In this document: positions 30,487-39,059 of the stretch, one piece after another
Layout of the letters: every line of letters starts with the position of its first letter
How positions within the stretch are numbered: position 1 is the first letter of the stretch
Assembly (NCBI GenBank): GCA_035693615.1
Contig: DASSGH010000123.1
Location: 1-64,000, forward strand
DNA length: 64,000 nucleotides
Source: VAZQ01 sp035693615
GTDB lineage: Bacteria; Pseudomonadota; Alphaproteobacteria; Rhizobiales; Xanthobacteraceae
Direction: 5' to 3'
Program-made: the position numbers and the translations under genes
Notes under the pieces: model-generated
Databases searched by the model: none
The model's input: the letters and a program-made list of their open reading frames with translations, nothing else
What the model was told of the DNA's origin: nothing

Positions 30487-30942
30487 TCAACGCGCGGAGG
30501 CCTGCTGCTCGCTCTCGGTCACCAAGGCCACGCGGTGGAAGCCGGCGGCCGATATGCTGCCCATCACTTTCATCACGGTGCCGTACTCAAGCTGCCGGTC
30601 GCCGCGCACGAAGATGCGCTCCTCCGCCCCGCGGCGGGCCTCGGTTATCGCCTTGAGCTTGGGAACAAGCTCCTCCGCGGTGATCTCGGTGTTTTGTAGG
30701 TAGATCTGGCCGCCCGCCTTGACCGAGACCGTCAGCGGTTCCTTGTCTTGATCGAGGCTCTTGGCCTGGGTCTGCGGCAGCTCGAGCGGCACTCCCACCG
30801 TGAGCAGCGGCGCCGACACCATGAAAATGATGAGGAGAACCAACATGACGTCGACCATCGGCGTCACGTTGATCTCGGCCATGACCGGGCGACGGCGATG
30901 CCGCCTGCCGGCGACTGCGGCAGTGTCGCCGTTCATTCCCAT
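30487..30942 (-). CDS. tolR: Tol-Pal system protein TolR
   Basis: Predicted 151 residues of the ExbD/TolR family. A basic N-terminus (GRRHRRRPVMAEINVTP) precedes one membrane helix, MVDVMLVLLIIFMV, whose aspartate is the proton-carrying residue of the TolQR motor. The periplasmic domain follows. It lies 12 bases after tolQ and 4 bases before tolA. Confidence 0.96.
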   Translation of the reverse strand: MGMNGDTAAVAGRRHRRRPVMAEINVTPMVDVMLVLLIIFMVSAPLLTVGVPLELPQTQAKSLDQDKEPLTVSVKAGGQIYLQNTEITAEELVPKLKAITEARRGAEERIFVRGDRQLEYGTVMKVMGSISAAGFHRVALVTESEQQASAR

Positions 30943-30954
30943 TTGCGTCCCCCC

Positions 30955-31635
30955 CTATCCCCGTTCATCGATCTGCCGCGAGAGAATGGCGGCAAATTCG
31001 TCGGCAAACCCTTGCAGGCGCTGCGCCTGTTTGTTCACGTCGGAAACGAACTTGTTATAGAAAATGGTCGCCGGTATGGCGGCGATGAGGCCGACTGCGG
31101 TCGCAAACAGGGCCTCGGCGATGCCAGGGGCGACCACGGCAAGCGAGGTCGACTGCTGGCCGGCAATCGCGCGAAAACTCGTCATGATGCCCCAAACCGT
31201 GCCGAACAGGCCGACAAAGGGGCCGGCCGATCCTATTGTGGCCAAGACGAGAAGATGACGCTCCAGGCGGGCGATCTCGCGCTGGATGGTCACCTCCATG
31301 ACCTTCTCGATGCGCATTTGCAGGCCGGCAAAGGAGCGCGGCTGGCCCTCGAGACTGCGCTTCCACTCGCGCATCGCGGCCACGAACAGCGCCGCCATTG
31401 AATGGGTTGGCCGCGAGGCGAGCGCCCGATAGAGTTCCTCCAAGGATTGGCCGGACCAGAACGCCTGCTCGAAACCGTCCATGGCGCGCCGGGTGCGCGA
31501 ATAAAGAATGAGCTTCTCGATCGCGATCGCCCAGACCATGATCGATGCCACCAAGAGCCCGATCATCACCAGTTTGACCACCAGATCCGCGTTCTGGAAC
31601 AGATCCCAGATGGAAAGCGGCGCGCCGGATGGCAT
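30955..31635 (-). CDS. tolQ: Tol-Pal system proton channel TolQ
   Basis: Predicted 226 residues of the MotA/TolQ/ExbB family with three membrane helices: ~20-40, and two after ~125 containing IGSAGPFVGLFGTVWGIMTS and ALFATAVGLIAAIPATIFY, the conserved channel-lining segments. ATG 31635 is chosen because AAGGAG precedes it. TolQ with TolR harvests the proton gradient to move TolA. Likely first strongly coupled gene of tolQRAB-pal; ybgC stops ~100 bp away on the same strand. Confidence 0.96.
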   Translation of the reverse strand: MPSGAPLSIWDLFQNADLVVKLVMIGLLVASIMVWAIAIEKLILYSRTRRAMDGFEQAFWSGQSLEELYRALASRPTHSMAALFVAAMREWKRSLEGQPRSFAGLQMRIEKVMEVTIQREIARLERHLLVLATIGSAGPFVGLFGTVWGIMTSFRAIAGQQSTSLAVVAPGIAEALFATAVGLIAAIPATIFYNKFVSDVNKQAQRLQGFADEFAAILSRQIDERG

Positions 31636-31738
31636 GGCATCTCCTTCCCGGGTGTCCAAGGCTCCCGGCTGTCCCGCCAAAGGTGACCAAACTAGGGCGC
31701 AACGCGCGCTTTTGCGAACTTAGCTGCCGCCTCCTGCA

Positions 31739-32218
31739 TTAACGCCCGGTTACCGAGTGAGAAGGGCGACCGATGCGCTCCCGGTCGGCCCGCATGGCGG
31801 TGCGCAGTCCCTTGGGAATTGGACGCGCCCGCCCCTCGCAAACGCAGGCGACCCGCACATGCGCCTCGACCAGAAGTTCATCCCCTCGCAGGATGCGTTG
31901 GTTGAGTGTGATCGAGGCGCCCTTGACCTCCTCCGGCGCGGTCACCACCGCCAGCACGTCGTCCATGCGCGCCGGCTTGAGGAACTCGAGCCGCATCGAG
32001 CGCACCACGAAGGCAAAACCCGGTGCCTCCGCGCTCGCCTCTTCGAACAACGCGAGATGATGTGCGCCGAGCAGGCGCAGATGATTGGTGCGGCCGCGCT
32101 CCATGAAGCGCAGGTAGTTGGCGTGATAGACGATGCCGGAAAAGTCGGTGTCCTCGTAGTAGACGCGAACGGACATGACATGACGGCCATCCCGCAGTTC
32201 GCCGTCGAGCGCATTCAT
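31739..32218 (-). CDS. ybgC: acyl-CoA thioesterase YbgC
   Basis: Predicted 159 residues with a single hotdog fold. The active-site stretch YYEDTDFSGIVYHANYLRF contains the catalytic aspartate and histidine of YbgC/4-hydroxybenzoyl-CoA thioesterases. YbgC hydrolyses short-chain acyl-CoAs and is the usual first gene of tol-pal clusters. Its ATG shares an ATGA with the stop of the GFA gene upstream, so the two are translationally coupled. Confidence 0.95.
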   Translation of the reverse strand: MNALDGELRDGRHVMSVRVYYEDTDFSGIVYHANYLRFMERGRTNHLRLLGAHHLALFEEASAEAPGFAFVVRSMRLEFLKPARMDDVLAVVTAPEEVKGASITLNQRILRGDELLVEAHVRVACVCEGRARPIPKGLRTAMRADRERIGRPSHSVTGR

Positions 32219-32613
32219 CGCCAGGGCACGCGGGCGCGCATCGCTGCCTCCCACTGCTTGCCGTCAAACGGTTTCGGCGAGACCGCGCCGAGATCGATAT
32301 CGTCGAGGCAGCGCACATTGACGTCGATTTTGTCCGGATCGGAGCGCGGCACGTAGAACGGGTGGATGCCGCAATGTTTGCAGAACGTGTGTTTTGCGGT
32401 GCCGGTGTTGAACTGGTACGTCGTCAGGTCGTCCCCGCCGCTGAGAAGCTCGAATTGCTCCGGCGGCACGATCAGATGCAGGAATCCTTTTTTGCTGCAT
32501 ATCGAGCAGTTGCAATCGGTCACGCGCGTGAGATCCGCCGTGACGCGGAACCGCACGCGGCCGCAGTGACATCCCCCCTCCATCGTCTTACGCATGGTGG
32601 TCTGCGACGCCAT
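32215..32613 (-). CDS. GFA family (glutathione-dependent formaldehyde-activating-like) protein
   Basis: Predicted 132 residues. Zinc ligands of the Mss4-like/GFA fold are visible: GGCHCGRVRF, CNCSICSKKG and TFCKHCGIHPFY. The founding member was reported to speed formaldehyde-glutathione adduct formation, but most homologues lack a proven role. GGAGG precedes ATG 32613. It sits between ruvB and ybgC, genes that are often close to each other, and looks like an insertion into a conserved block. Confidence 0.9.
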   Translation of the reverse strand: MASQTTMRKTMEGGCHCGRVRFRVTADLTRVTDCNCSICSKKGFLHLIVPPEQFELLSGGDDLTTYQFNTGTAKHTFCKHCGIHPFYVPRSDPDKIDVNVRCLDDIDLGAVSPKPFDGKQWEAAMRARVPWR

Positions 32614-32630
32614 CGTGCCTCCGCCTCGTT

Positions 32631-33683
32631 CTAGCTCTCCGGTCCTTCGCCGAACAGCCCGAATTGCGCGGGATCGCGCGGCGGCTCTGCGAGCCCGAGA
32701 TGACGGAAGGCATGCGACGTCAGCAGTCGACCGCGCGGCGTGCGCTGCAGGAATCCGCGCTGGATCAGGAACGGCTCGATGATTTCCTCGATCGCGTCGC
32801 GCGGCTCTGACAGCGCCGCCGCGATGGTCTCGATTCCGACCGGACCGCCGCCGTAGTTCTCCGCAATCATCGTGAGGTAGCGCCGGTCCATGGCGTCGAG
32901 ACCCGCAGCGTCGACCTCGAGCTCAATGAGAGCGCGGTCGGCGGCGGCGCGGTCGATCGCGTTCTCGCCGGCTACCAGCGCAAAGTCGCGCACCCGGCGC
33001 AACAGGCGCCCGGCGATACGAGGCGTGCCGCGCGCGCGGCGCGCGATCTCGTTCGCCCCGTCCGCGGTCATACCGATGCCGAGGACGCGCGCGCCGCGGT
33101 TGACGATCGCTTCGAGCTCGCCCACGGAGTAAAAACCGAGCCGCACCGGAATTCCGAAGCGGTCACGCAACGGATTGGTGATGAGACCCGCGCGCGTGGT
33201 CGCGCCGATCAGCGTAAACTTCGCCAGGTCGATCTTGACCGAGCGTGCGGCCGGTCCCTCGCCGATGATCAGGTCGAGCTGGAAATCCTCCATGGCGGGA
33301 TAAAGAATCTCCTCCACCGCCGGGTTGAGCCGGTGAATCTCGTCGATGAACAGCACGTCGCGTTCTTCGAGGTTTGTCAGCAGCGCGGCGAGATCGCCGG
33401 CCTTAGCGATCACCGGGCCCGAGGTGGCGCGGAAATTGACCCCGAGCTCGCGCGCCACGATCTGCGCGAGCGTGGTCTTGCCGAGGCCCGGCGGACCAAC
33501 GAACAGCACATGATCGAGCGGCTCGCGCCGTGCCCGCGCCGCCTCGATGAACACCGACAAGTTCGAACGCGCCTGCTGCTGGCCGATGAACTCGGCAAGC
33601 CGCTGCGGGCGCAGCGAGCCGTCGGCGGCGTCATCGTCATCGCGGCGCTCGGCCGTCACCAGGCGGCGGGGAGTCGGGCTCAA
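32631..33683 (-). CDS. ruvB: Holliday junction branch migration helicase RuvB
   Basis: Predicted 350 residues. The AAA+ motor shows Walker A GPPGLGKTTLA, Walker B LFIDEIHRL and GATTRAGLITNPLRDRFG (sensor and arginine finger region), then a winged-helix C-terminus (LLTSHAFRHLGL). RuvB hexamers pump DNA through the RuvA-junction complex. The start is TTG 33683: GAGG lies 8 bases upstream and the N-terminus then reads SPTPRRLVTAERRDDD as in relatives. Upstream ATGs overlap cdd. Confidence 0.96.
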   Translation of the reverse strand: MSPTPRRLVTAERRDDDDAADGSLRPQRLAEFIGQQQARSNLSVFIEAARARREPLDHVLFVGPPGLGKTTLAQIVARELGVNFRATSGPVIAKAGDLAALLTNLEERDVLFIDEIHRLNPAVEEILYPAMEDFQLDLIIGEGPAARSVKIDLAKFTLIGATTRAGLITNPLRDRFGIPVRLGFYSVGELEAIVNRGARVLGIGMTADGANEIARRARGTPRIAGRLLRRVRDFALVAGENAIDRAAADRALIELEVDAAGLDAMDRRYLTMIAENYGGGPVGIETIAAALSEPRDAIEEIIEPFLIQRGFLQRTPRGRLLTSHAFRHLGLAEPPRDPAQFGLFGEGPES

Positions 33684-33693
33684 CGAACTATCC

Positions 33694-34116
33694 TCACAGC
33701 GTGCGCTCGCGGCTGTATTTGTTCGGCAGCAATTCGCGGATGCCGGCGACCACCGGGCCGTCGGCGCCGGGCACGATGACGCGGGCGTTACGATCATAAT
33801 CCCAGATCAGCTCGCGGCAGCTCCCGCACGGCGACACCACCGCGATCTCCTGATCGGGCTCCTCGGGGTCGGGATGGCGCACCGCCACGATCGTTTCGAT
33901 TCCGGTCTCGCCGACCTCGGTCACCGCCTGGCCGAGCGCTACCGCCTCCGCGCACACGGCCATGCGGCCCAAATAGGCGTCGAGATTGACGCCGGCATAA
34001 ATGCGTCCGTCGCGCGTGCGCAACGCGGCGCCGACTTCCTGCCAATCATAGCGGTAACGCCGTTTGATCGCCGCGCTGGCGGCAGCGATCAGCTCCCGGT
34101 CGCGCTCGCTCAGCAT
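33694..34116 (-). CDS. cdd: cytidine deaminase
   Basis: Predicted 140 residues. Zinc-site motifs are AVCAEAVALG (catalytic CAE) and SPCGSCRELIWD (PCxxC), which with the small size match tetrameric cytidine deaminases; the blasticidin-S-deaminase subgroup has a similar CAEAVA, so exact substrate is not certain. It salvages cytidine to uridine. ATG 34116 has GGAG 7 bases upstream. It lies between ruvA and ruvB, an unusual place, with gaps of 16 and 10 bases, so it is read with the ruv operon. Confidence 0.85.
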   Translation of the reverse strand: MLSERDRELIAAASAAIKRRYRYDWQEVGAALRTRDGRIYAGVNLDAYLGRMAVCAEAVALGQAVTEVGETGIETIVAVRHPDPEEPDQEIAVVSPCGSCRELIWDYDRNARVIVPGADGPVVAGIRELLPNKYSRERTL

Positions 34117-34132
34117 CGCGCACCACTCCAAC

Positions 34133-34750
34133 TCATTTCGCCAGTTCCTTCAAACCGAGGCGGATCAGCCGCGCGGTGTCGGCGTCCTCGCCCGCGCTGC
34201 GCGCGGCGGCGGCGATGGCGGCCGCCGCCTGCGGCTGTCCATAGCCGAGGTTGATCAGCGCCGAGACGGCGTCGACGATCGGCTGCGGCGCGCGTCTGTC
34301 CTCGATCGCCCCCGAGAGCCTGATCACCGCCGGATCGACTGTGGCGTAGGCCGGCGCCTTGTCCTTCAATTCCGTCACGATGCGCTCTGCGACCTTGGGG
34401 CCGACGCCCGGAGCGCGCGCGACCATCGCCTTGTCGCGCATGGCAATGGCAGAGGCGAGATCGGCCGGCTTGAGCGTGCCGAGCACGGAGAGGGCGACCT
34501 TGGCGCCCACGCCCTGCACGGTCTGTAGCAGGCGAAACCATTCGCGCTCGACGTCGGTGAGAAAGCCGAACAATCTGATCTGATCCTCACGCACATACGT
34601 TTCGATCGAGAGCGTCGCCGGCTGCGCCACGCCGGGCAGTTCCTGCAGCGTGCGAGCGGAGCACTGGACGAGGTAACCCACGCCGTTCACGTCGAGAACG
34701 ATGAAATCCTCGCCGTAGCTGTCGATGATACCTTTGAGTTTGCCGATCAT
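34133..34750 (-). CDS. ruvA: Holliday junction branch migration protein RuvA
   Basis: Predicted 205 residues. Domain I is an OB fold (MIGKLKGIIDSYGEDFIVLD), domain II has helix-hairpin-helix motifs (LQTVQGVGAKVALSVLG and RAPGVGPKVAERIV), and domain III (VSALINLGYGQPQAAAAI) contacts RuvB. It binds four-way junctions as tetramers. It follows ruvC with a gap of 9 bases. Confidence 0.97.
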   Translation of the reverse strand: MIGKLKGIIDSYGEDFIVLDVNGVGYLVQCSARTLQELPGVAQPATLSIETYVREDQIRLFGFLTDVEREWFRLLQTVQGVGAKVALSVLGTLKPADLASAIAMRDKAMVARAPGVGPKVAERIVTELKDKAPAYATVDPAVIRLSGAIEDRRAPQPIVDAVSALINLGYGQPQAAAAIAAAARSAGEDADTARLIRLGLKELAK

Positions 34751-34759
34751 GAGGGTCCC

Positions 34760-35266
34760 TCAACCGGCCACCGCCTTGAGCAATGTGCTGCGGCGATGGT
34801 GCGCGTGGCACACCGCAATCGCGAGCGCGTCGGCGGCATCGTCCGACTGCGGATCTGCTTTCGGCAGCAACACCCCAACCATCATGCGGATCTGCGTCTT
34901 CTCACTGTGACCGGCGCCGACGATGGTTTTTTTCACCAGGTTGGGAGCGTATTCCGCGACCGGAACGCCGGCGATCGCCGGCACCAGCATAGCGATGCCG
35001 CGGGCCTGGCCGAGCTTGAGCGTCGCGGAGGCGTCCTTGTTGACAAAGGTCGCTTCCACCGCGGCTTCGTGCGGCGCGTGTTCCTCGACCACGCGCCGCA
35101 AGCCGTCATGGATGACGACGAGCCGCGCGGCAAGCCCCGCCTTATCGTCGGTCGCAAGCGAGCCGCAAGCGAGGAAGCTCAAGCGATTGCCCTCGAGCGC
35201 CACCACGCCCCAGCCGGTGCGGCGCAGGCCGGGGTCGATGCCGAGGATGCGAATCAGGCGACGCAT
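34760..35266 (-). CDS. ruvC: crossover junction endodeoxyribonuclease RuvC
   Basis: Predicted 168 residues of RNase H fold. Acidic residues of the two-metal site are in ILGIDPGLRRTGWGVV, AAVEATFVNKDA and SDDAADALAIAVCHA. RuvC cuts Holliday junctions symmetrically after RuvAB migration. First ruv gene, read after yebC. Confidence 0.97.
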   Translation of the reverse strand: MRRLIRILGIDPGLRRTGWGVVALEGNRLSFLACGSLATDDKAGLAARLVVIHDGLRRVVEEHAPHEAAVEATFVNKDASATLKLGQARGIAMLVPAIAGVPVAEYAPNLVKKTIVGAGHSEKTQIRMMVGVLLPKADPQSDDAADALAIAVCHAHHRRSTLLKAVAG

Positions 35267-35437
35267 GGCGATCCCGTTGATAGCCCCGCCGGCGGCGCGA
35301 GCCTAGGCCGCTCGCGCTGCTCTCCCACTCTGGATTTTCGAAGAGTCGTGCCGGGCAGGCCCCTCGCGACCCGGGCCGGGCGGCATCGCCCGTCCTCCTC
35401 CCGCTCAGCGCGGTGCCGTCGGCCCGCTCGCCGGGCT

Positions 35438-36184
35438 CTACGCGCCGAGCTTCTGCATCAGCGCGTCCGAGACCTCGAAATTGGCGTAGACGCTCTGGAC
35501 GTCATCGTGCTCGTTGAGCGTCTCGATCAGCTTGAAGAGTTTCTCGCCCTGTTCGTCGTTGACCGTCACCGTGTTCTGCGGCTTCCATACCAGTGCGGCT
35601 TTGCGCGCTTCGCCGAATTTCGCTTCCAACGCTTTCGCCACCTCGCGCAGCGATTCCTGCGTGGTGTAGATTTCGTGCCCACCGTCGCTCGAGACGACGT
35701 CCTCGGCGCCGGCCTCGATCGCGGCCTCCAGCATAGCATCAGCGCTCGCCACCTTGGCGTCGTACTCGACCACGCCGACTCGATCAAACATGAAGGAGAC
35801 CGCGCCGGTCTCAGCCAAATTTCCGCCGGACTTGGTGAAAGTCGCGCGCACTTCGCCGGCGGTGCGGTTGCGGTTGTCGGTCAACACCTCGACGATCACG
35901 GCCACACCGCCCGGCCCGTAGCCTTCGTAGCGAATTTCGTCGTAGCTCTCGGCGTCGCCGCCGCTCGCCTTCTTGATCGCGCGATCGATATTGTCCTTGG
36001 GCATGTTCTCCGCCCGCGCGGCGATGATCGCCGCGCGCAGGCGCGGGTTCATGGCCGGATCGGGCAAGCCGAGCTTGGCGGAGACCGTGATTTCCCGCGC
36101 CAGCTTTCCGAACAGCTTGGATTTGGCCGCATCCTGCCGCCCCTTGCGGTGCATGATGTTCTTGAATTGGGAATGGCCAGCCAT
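35438..36184 (-). CDS. yebC: YebC/PmpR family translation/transcription factor
   Basis: Predicted 248 residues starting MAGHSQFKNIMHRKGRQDA, the invariant YebC start. GGAGGAG precedes ATG 36184. Further family blocks are ARAENMPKDNIDRAIKKASG and YEGYGPGGVAVIVEVLTDN. YebC proteins have been described as DNA-binding regulators and more recently as ribosome-associated factors that ease translation of proline stretches. Usual partner of ruvCAB; 171 bp separate it from ruvC. Confidence 0.95.
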   Translation of the reverse strand: MAGHSQFKNIMHRKGRQDAAKSKLFGKLAREITVSAKLGLPDPAMNPRLRAAIIAARAENMPKDNIDRAIKKASGGDAESYDEIRYEGYGPGGVAVIVEVLTDNRNRTAGEVRATFTKSGGNLAETGAVSFMFDRVGVVEYDAKVASADAMLEAAIEAGAEDVVSSDGGHEIYTTQESLREVAKALEAKFGEARKAALVWKPQNTVTVNDEQGEKLFKLIETLNEHDDVQSVYANFEVSDALMQKLGA

Positions 36185-36409
36185 GGCGTGCTCCTCCACG
36201 GCCTGCCCCGCGCCCCGCAAAAGCGCGATCAGCAAGCCGCGGACAACCGATTGATCTCGAACGCGCGATTAGCCGCGCTCGCGGTGAAAATAGGATGCGG
36301 CTCAGCGGAAATCCAGAACGGGGGTAAGCGTACCGGCCGGCCCAGCCGACGGTGCAGACGCCGAAATTGCGGATGGGACCGACCGCGGTGAAACGCGGTG
36401 CACGCGAGC

Positions 36410-37231
36410 CTATTCCCAAAATTTTGGCCGCGCCTCTTCCAGGCGGCCTCCCAGACGCACGACGGCGACGCGCCGCGCGAGCCCGCTCGCGTCGTCGGTC
36501 TCGACCGCGAAGGCGCACAGGGTGGCCTCGCCTACCGCCGGCTCGAACCGCGCGCCGGAAATTTTGCGCAGGAATCGCGCGAGCGGTTCCTCCTTATCCA
36601 TTCCGATCACCGAGTCATAATCGCCGGTCATGCCCACGTCGGAGATGTAGGCGGTGCCTCGTGGCAGGATCTGGTGATCGGCGGTCGGCACGTGGGTGTG
36701 CGTGCCGACGACCAGGCTTGCGCGTCCGTCGCAAAAATGGCCTATCGCCTGCTTTTCGCTCGTGGCCTCGCCGTGAATGTCGACGATGATGGCGTCGGCC
36801 GCCTGCCTCAAGGGACAGGCGGCAAGCTCGCGCTCGACGGCGGCAAACGGGTCATCCAGCGGATCCATGAATATGCGGCCCATGGCGTTGAGCACGAGCA
36901 CGCGCGCGCCGTTCTTGGCCTCGATCACCGCCGCACCGCGGCCAGGCGTGCCGGCGGGATAGTTGATCGGGCGCAGCAGCCTCGGCGCGCGTTCGATAAA
37001 GACCAGCGCCTCCTTCTGGTCCCAGGAATGGTTGCCGCCCGTGATCACGTCGGCGCCGGCACCGACGAATTCCTGGTAGATCGCCTCGGTGATGCCAAAG
37101 CCGCCGGCGGAGTTCTCGCCGTTGATGGCGACGAAATCGAGCTTCCAGTCGCGCACGAGCCCGGCAAGGCGCTCGAGCAAAATAGCGCGGCCGCTGCGCC
37201 CTACGATGTCGCCGATGAAGAGGATGCGCAT
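36410..37231 (-). CDS. TIGR00282-family metallophosphoesterase (YmdB-like)
   Basis: Predicted 273 residues. Metal ligands are in RILFIGDIVGRSGR, INGENSAGGFGI, GGNHSWDQKE and VVGTHTHVPTADHQILP, the pattern of YmdB, whose B. subtilis form is a cAMP phosphodiesterase. ATG 37231 overlaps the 5-FCL stop by one base (TGATG), so translation is coupled; GTG 37234 is also in frame. The next gene downstream, yebC, begins after a 225-bp gap. Confidence 0.92.
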   Translation of the reverse strand: MRILFIGDIVGRSGRAILLERLAGLVRDWKLDFVAINGENSAGGFGITEAIYQEFVGAGADVITGGNHSWDQKEALVFIERAPRLLRPINYPAGTPGRGAAVIEAKNGARVLVLNAMGRIFMDPLDDPFAAVERELAACPLRQAADAIIVDIHGEATSEKQAIGHFCDGRASLVVGTHTHVPTADHQILPRGTAYISDVGMTGDYDSVIGMDKEEPLARFLRKISGARFEPAVGEATLCAFAVETDDASGLARRVAVVRLGGRLEEARPKFWE

Positions 37232-37821
37232 CACACGGTCCGGCAGTCGATGACCTCGCGCTCGGTTAGCACGAGATCGAGCCGCGCGTCGCGCGAAGTC
37301 GTGGGCACGTTCGAGACTTCCTGCGCGGCAAAGGCGAGGCCGCAGGCGGTGATGCTCTTGCGCGCACGCAAGGCAGCGATGGTCAAGTCATAGTACCCGG
37401 CGCCATAGCCGATGCGGTGGCCGCTGCGATCGAAAGCCAAGAGCGGCACGAGTAGGATGTCAGGGAAGACCTCCGCAGCGTCGGCCGCAGGCTCGCGAAT
37501 GCCCCAAACGCCGGGGAGGAGCCTCTGGCCAAAGCCAAAGGCGCGCATGCTGAGCGGCTTGCCGCGTCCGCAGACGACCGGCAGCGCGAGCTGGGCGCCG
37601 GCGGCTGCGAGCTTGCGCATTAGCGCGATCGGACTGATCTCGCTGCCCAGCGGCATGAAGCCGGAGACGATCGTCCGCGGCGTCAGCGCGACGGGGAACG
37701 GCCGCGCTGCAATCGCCCGCGCCGCAGCGGCACGCGCGCTGGCGGGCAAGGCATCGCGGCGCCCGCGCGCCTCGACACGCAGCTCGGCCTTGGCATCTTC
37801 GATCGCGGTGGATTGAGCCAT
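37231..37821 (-). CDS. 5-formyltetrahydrofolate cyclo-ligase
   Basis: Predicted 196 residues. The ATP/folate-binding signature is LLVPLLAFDRSGHRIGYGAGYYD, shown as LLAFDRSGHRIGYGAGYYD at residues ~126-144. The enzyme converts 5-formyl-THF to 5,10-methenyl-THF using ATP. Its linkage to a 6S RNA and zapA (as for E. coli ygfA/ssrS/zapA) supports the call. No strong ribosome site is seen before ATG 37821, which begins ~30 bases after the predicted 6S RNA end. Confidence 0.93.
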   Translation of the reverse strand: MAQSTAIEDAKAELRVEARGRRDALPASARAAAARAIAARPFPVALTPRTIVSGFMPLGSEISPIALMRKLAAAGAQLALPVVCGRGKPLSMRAFGFGQRLLPGVWGIREPAADAAEVFPDILLVPLLAFDRSGHRIGYGAGYYDLTIAALRARKSITACGLAFAAQEVSNVPTTSRDARLDLVLTEREVIDCRTV

Positions 37822-37849
37822 CGAGCGGGGGCGTCAGTGCGGAGCCGCA

Positions 37850-38000
37850 ATGGCCGTTGGAGCGTCGATCCCGGGTTCCCTACGAAAGTAGGTGGGCGCC
37901 ATATGTCCGAGCCCACGAGCCCGGTCAGGGACAGCTCCCTTAAGGATCGATAAGGCCCCGGGGATATGGCTCCTGACGCGCCTCGCAGCCCCGCGCGATC
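37850..38000 (-). ncRNA. ssrS: 6S RNA (predicted, ends approximate)
   Basis: Position just upstream of 5-FCL is the classical 6S locus. On the minus strand a 5' GCGUC near 37975-37979 can pair with GACGC near 37862-37866, and GCCAUAU (37964-37970) with AUAUGGC (37898-37904). A hairpin AGGGA-GCUG-UCCCU (37927-37940) closes the apex, and a short 3' hairpin CCUAC-UUUC-GUAGG (37879-37892) is present. The long irregular rod with a central bubble fits 6S RNA, which binds the housekeeping RNA polymerase holoenzyme. Ends are estimated from family size (~150-160 nt). Confidence 0.72.
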
Positions 38001-38036
38001 CAATGTAGTGCCTGTGCCCCGGCGATGCTACTGGGC

Positions 38037-39044
38037 TCAGTCCGCTTTGGCGCCGGAGAATTTCACCACCTTGGCCCACTTCTCGGTTTCATCGGCAATG
38101 AGCTTTCCGAACTGAGCAGGCGCCATTGGCATCGGCTCGCCGCCAAGCGCGGCAAGCCGCGCCTTGAGCTGGGGATCGGCGAGGACCGCGTTGACTGCGG
38201 TATTGAGCGTATCGACCACCTCGGGTGGCGTGCCCTTGGGCGCCACGATCCCATACCAAATCACGGCTTCATACCCGGGCACTGTTTCACCGATGGTCGG
38301 CACATCAGGCAGCGCCTCCGCGCGCTTGCCCGCGGTCACGCCGAGCGCGCGCAACGTACCGGCCTTGATGTGGGCCATCGAGCCCGGGAGGTTGTCGAAC
38401 ATCACCTGGACGCGGTTGGTGAGCAGGTCCTGCATCGCAGGCGCCGAGCCGCGATAAGGCACATGCTCCATATTGATGCCGGTCATCACCTTGAACAATT
38501 CCCCTGACATGTGCACCGAAGTCCCGCTGCCCGAGGAGGCCATATTGATCGTACCCGGATTGGCCTTGGCGTAGGCAATGAACTCGGCGACGGTCTTTGC
38601 CGGCACGTCCGGGTGCACCACCATCACATTGGTCAACAGCATCGTTCCCGCGACCGGCACGCTATCGCGAACGAAGTCGAACGGAAGCTTCTCGTAGAGC
38701 GTCGTATTGATGGCATTGTTGGGAGCGACGAAGCCGATCGTATAGCCGTCGGGCGGCGAACTCAGCACCGCCGCCATCCCGATGTTTCCGCCAGCGCCGA
38801 CTTTGTTCTCGATGACGAATTGCTGGCCCAAGCGGTCCGAGAGGTATTGTCCGATGATGCGTGCCACGGTGTCGTTCGGCCCGCCGGCCGTGAACGACAC
38901 GATCCAGTGCACCGGGCGGGTTGGATAGGCTTGCGCGCTGGCGACGGTCGAAGCGGTTCCCAGCGCGGCAGCGCCTGCGGCGAGCTGCAGAAAATCACGC
39001 CGGCGAAGTGTCACTGCAGAGAAAGCGGAGCTCATGGCGCGCAT
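38037..39044 (-). CDS. Bug/TctC-type tripartite tricarboxylate transporter binding protein
   Basis: Predicted 335 residues. A twin-arginine-like signal TLRRRDFLQLAAGAAAL is followed by YPTRPVHWIVSFTAGGPNDT, the hallmark of Bug receptors. It should bind a carboxylate in the periplasm for a TctAB permease, but no tctA/tctB is in the window: an orphan receptor. GGGAGGGG precedes ATG 39044. It stands between zapA and the 6S RNA, splitting a conserved arrangement. Confidence 0.93.
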   Translation of the reverse strand: MRAMSSAFSAVTLRRRDFLQLAAGAAALGTASTVASAQAYPTRPVHWIVSFTAGGPNDTVARIIGQYLSDRLGQQFVIENKVGAGGNIGMAAVLSSPPDGYTIGFVAPNNAINTTLYEKLPFDFVRDSVPVAGTMLLTNVMVVHPDVPAKTVAEFIAYAKANPGTINMASSGSGTSVHMSGELFKVMTGINMEHVPYRGSAPAMQDLLTNRVQVMFDNLPGSMAHIKAGTLRALGVTAGKRAEALPDVPTIGETVPGYEAVIWYGIVAPKGTPPEVVDTLNTAVNAVLADPQLKARLAALGGEPMPMAPAQFGKLIADETEKWAKVVKFSGAKAD

Positions 39045-39059
39045 GAATGGACCCCTCCC

